A DNA stretch of 7,632 bases, taken from contig CAKVBV010000086.1 of the NCBI GenBank assembly GCA_934725535.1, forward strand, positions 1-7,632, given 5' to 3'. Below are positions 6,324 to 7,632 of the stretch, piece after piece; within the stretch, counting starts at the first letter, position 1; each line of letters opens with the position of its first letter. The notes under the pieces were generated by a model that saw only the letters and a list, made by a program, of their open reading frames with translations, was not told the origin of the DNA and ran no database searches. Made by a program: the position numbers and the translations under genes. The stretch is from an uncultured Bacteroidales bacterium (lineage in GTDB: Bacteria; Bacteroidota; Bacteroidia; Bacteroidales; Paludibacteraceae).

Positions 6324-6574
6324 TTACTCAATATGCCCCCGATAGAGTTGCTCAATAGGGAATATCAAGTTCCAGTTCTTTCCCCAAACAATGTTGCCGT
6401 CTTCTATCTTGAATTGCCGGAACTTGCGTTCGTCAAGATATTTATTGTACTGCGGGTGCGGATATTGGCGAATGAAATCACCGACATTGACCACCTGTGA
6501 GGTATTGTCGTTAAAAGTCAGCCGCACCGAAAGGTTGCCGACATCCGTTGCATTGGTGATGTAAAACGATTCAT
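6324..6574 (-). pseudogene. DUF2442-like gene with a one-base frameshift at its start codon
   Basis: From GAA at 6572 the frame is open for 82 residues, ESFYITNATDVGNLSVRLTF onward, ending LIFPIEQLYRGHIE before TAA at 6326-6324. The pattern (YIT near the start, then LTFND, then a K-F-IEDGNIVWG segment) fits DUF2442-type proteins of Bacteroidales; their biochemical role is unknown. The frame has no start codon before GTG at 6527. An ATG at 6574-6572 lies exactly one base out of register and eight bases after the HTH gene's stop, which is ideal operon spacing. One lost base, such as a G in ATGGAA, explains both facts. The intact protein would have had about 83 residues. Starting at GTG 6527 would give only 67 residues and lose the first beta-strand. 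Confidence 0.65.
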
Positions 6575-6582
6575 ATTAAAGT

Positions 6583-6912
6583 TTATATCATAGCCGTCTT
6601 GGTAGGCAACTGGGAGCCCAACAAACGTATCGAACGCCGCTTCTTGCTCGTGGTGGGTACAATCAAGTCATCTTCCAATGCCACAGCCAGTTTTGCGATG
6701 GTAGCCATCGTCATATTGTGCGTACCGCACAGCCAACGGCTGACCTCTGTCTCCGTCTTGCCAAGGCGATGAGCAAGGTCTTTCTGTGTCATACCTTTCT
6801 GCTCCAACAGGTCATAGACACGGTTTGCAACCATCACCTGCAAGTCAATCTGCTTGCGTACCTCGGGAGACGTCTGCTCCCGAATAGCATCCATTAACAG
6901 GTTCGTTTTCAT
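6583..6912 (-). CDS. XRE-family HTH protein, probable antitoxin or repressor of the HigB-like module
   Basis: The protein has 109 residues with an HTH_3 (Cro/C1-type) domain at about 30-84. Helix 2 is MTQKDLAHRL (41-50) and the recognition helix region is TETEVSRWLCGTHNMTM (53-69), followed by TIAKLAVALEDDLI. The N-terminal 30 residues are helical and charged, and the C-terminal tail is basic (TTSKKRRSIRLLGS). It starts 12 bp after the HigB-like gene, the toxin-first order typical of HigBA modules, in which the HTH protein binds the toxin and represses the operon. The DUF2442-like gene follows after eight bp from its original start. The ORF is intact although both flanking genes are damaged. 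Confidence 0.8.
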   Translation of the reverse strand: MKTNLLMDAIREQTSPEVRKQIDLQVMVANRVYDLLEQKGMTQKDLAHRLGKTETEVSRWLCGTHNMTMATIAKLAVALEDDLIVPTTSKKRRSIRLLGSQLPTKTAMI

Positions 6913-6924
6913 AGTTTGTTTTGT

Positions 6925-7413
6925 TTATTCGTTGATAGTAAATGACAACTCTCCCAGCAACTTACACCCGCGAATGGTGATAATCTGTTGCCGTTCACGC
7001 TGTCGTATTTCAATGTCTATCTTCTGCAAGGTCTCCACGCAGCGGCTCAAATGCTCGTCCTCCTGATAGGTGCGGGTTGTCTTTATACCACCACTCCCCA
7101 ATATCAGTACGCGATATTTGATATTCAAACAATACAATCGGAGTGAGGTAGTCTCCAAATGCGACGGCAATGCCATCACATTATCACTACGCTTGCCCTC
7201 ATAACGGAAATAGCGGTCTTCAATGCCATCTCGTTTGATGATGTCCAAGCGGTAAATCATTTGCTGCAAGTCCGTCGGATAATCTGCAGAATATGCCAAG
7301 ATAAACTTCTCAAACTCAGTGTATTCCTCACCTTCAAACTAGGGAGAATACAGGCTGACTTTGTCATTATCCTCCAATAACTCAAGCAATAAATTTCGCT
7401 CCATTGTACTCAT
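6925..7413 (-). pseudogene. HigB/Gp49-like toxin gene interrupted by an early in-frame TAG
   Basis: Translation from ATG at 7413 gives MSTMERNLLLELLEDNDKVS then LYSP and TAG at 7341-7339 (codon 25). The same frame goes on with FEGEEYTEFEKFILAYSADY and stays open to TAA at 6927-6925, for 162 codons in all. The residues beside the TAG read as one continuous domain, so a sense codon one base from TAG (CAG or AAG, for example) was probably there. The C-terminal half, with LRLYCLNIKYRVLILGSGGI, then KTTRTYQEDEHL and RCVETLQKID, resembles the order seen in RelE-fold HigB/Gp49 toxins (ELR, yR-ll, G-iKkt). This is a remote likeness. A downstream restart at TTG 7299 would give 124 residues without the N-terminal part. 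It is followed after 12 bp by an HTH gene. Confidence 0.65.
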
Positions 7414-7427
7414 TCTTATTTCGCCTG

Positions 7428-7459
7428 CAAAGGTAGTGTTTTATACCGAAACTGCCAAA
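7428..7459 (-). promoter_or_regulatory. Promoter of the HigB-like/HTH/DUF2442-like operon
   Basis: On the minus strand TTTG (7459-7456), 20 bases, then TACCTTTG (7435-7428) match the Bacteroidetes promoter consensus perfectly. It ends 14 bases before the ATG at 7413, so the leader is very short. The bases that follow, CAGGCGAAATAAGA, agree with those at the other module's promoter in all but two positions. Confidence 0.7.
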
Positions 7460-7489
7460 ATAATACAACGAAAAAATAAACTTTTATGT

Positions 7490-7632
7490 GTACTGTCCAA
7501 TAACAAATGCAATTTTGTGCAAAGTTAGGGAAAATAATTGAAGAAGCAATCTTTCGGGGTTGAAAAGTTTAATTTTTCTCGTGGTCTTCTGTTGAGTTTT
7601 TTCTGAATGTTCATAATTTTCAAGTCAGAGAA
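7490..7632 (-). mobile_element. Terminal part of an IS30-like insertion sequence (incomplete)
   Basis: The transposase end at 7525-7632 is followed on the minus strand by an AT-rich segment containing TTGCATTTGTTATTGGACAG (7515-7496). This has the character of the ends of Bacteroidetes IS30 elements (TTGCAnTTGTTATT). The exact boundary is uncertain because the other end lies outside the window, so neither terminal repeats nor target duplication can be compared. The left boundary is placed at about 7490 by inference. The element ends about 30 bp upstream of the HigB-like operon promoter. Confidence 0.45.
7525..7632 (-). CDS. IS30-family transposase, C-terminal end (partial)
   Basis: The minus-strand frame open from the window edge encodes 35 residues and ends with TAA at 7527-7525. 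It contains KLNRRPREKLNFSTPKDCFF. The LN-RPR-KL-F-TP---F signature is characteristic of the end of the DDE (rve) catalytic domain in IS30-family transposases, such as those common in Bacteroides. IS30 transposases cut and join DNA ends using three acidic residues, which lie upstream and outside the window, so activity cannot be judged. The ORF is short, but the motif is specific. Confidence 0.7.
   Translation of the reverse strand, partial: FSDLKIMNIQKKLNRRPREKLNFSTPKDCFFNYFP

Noticed and set aside
6925..7299. A complete 124-residue gene starting at TTG 7299
   Set aside because: Family-like sequence continues upstream in frame through the TAG to ATG 7413, where promoter spacing is right, so this is a truncated remnant rather than a natural start.
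1..7632. tRNA, rRNA or riboswitch genes
   Set aside because: I looked for cloverleaf-like arms and TPsiC-type motifs in the non-coding stretches and saw none; a covariance-model scan would be needed to exclude unusual small RNAs.

Overview
The window looks like chromosomal DNA from a member of the order Bacteroidales (possibly Prevotellaceae- or Muribaculaceae-like). The evidence is three perfect TTTG-N20-TAnnTTTG promoters of the Bacteroidetes sigma-AB type, start codons without Shine-Dalgarno sequences, a membrane one-component regulator of the Y_Y_Y/LuxR type, ClpP and ClpX sequences of Bacteroidales character, and a C-terminal fragment of an IS30-like transposase. All genes but one are on the minus strand.

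Left part (1-5284, housekeeping). At the left edge is the last 30 codons of a plus-strand membrane protein, possibly a MATE exporter. Its stop overlaps the stop of the 939-residue regulator. Reading the minus strand from right to left, a tandem promoter region and a long leader holding an 11-bp tandem repeat lead into clpP. A 212-bp spacer rich in inverted repeats follows, then clpX, then 12 bp later the regulator. ClpX unfolds and ClpP degrades proteins. The regulator probably senses something outside the cytoplasmic membrane and binds DNA with its C-terminal helix-turn-helix. Trigger factor (tig), often upstream of clpP in Bacteroidales, is not present here.

Middle (5285-5692). This is an AT-rich, gene-free stretch with a degenerate array of about 22-bp repeats.

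Right part (5693-7632, accessory island). Two toxin-antitoxin-like modules lie in tandem. The first is a 50-residue antitoxin-like ORF overlapping a RelE/ParE-like toxin by four bases. The second is a HigB-like gene followed by an XRE-type HTH gene and a DUF2442-like gene. Both toxin-like genes carry one in-frame TAG, with clear family-like sequence on both sides, and the DUF2442-like gene has lost the single base joining its ATG to its frame. Both antitoxin-like genes and both promoters look intact. The end of an IS30-family transposase lies at the right edge. The most interesting signals are this pattern of dead toxins beside intact antitoxins, the inverted-repeat element between clpP and clpX, and the repeat arrays on either side of the clpP promoter.
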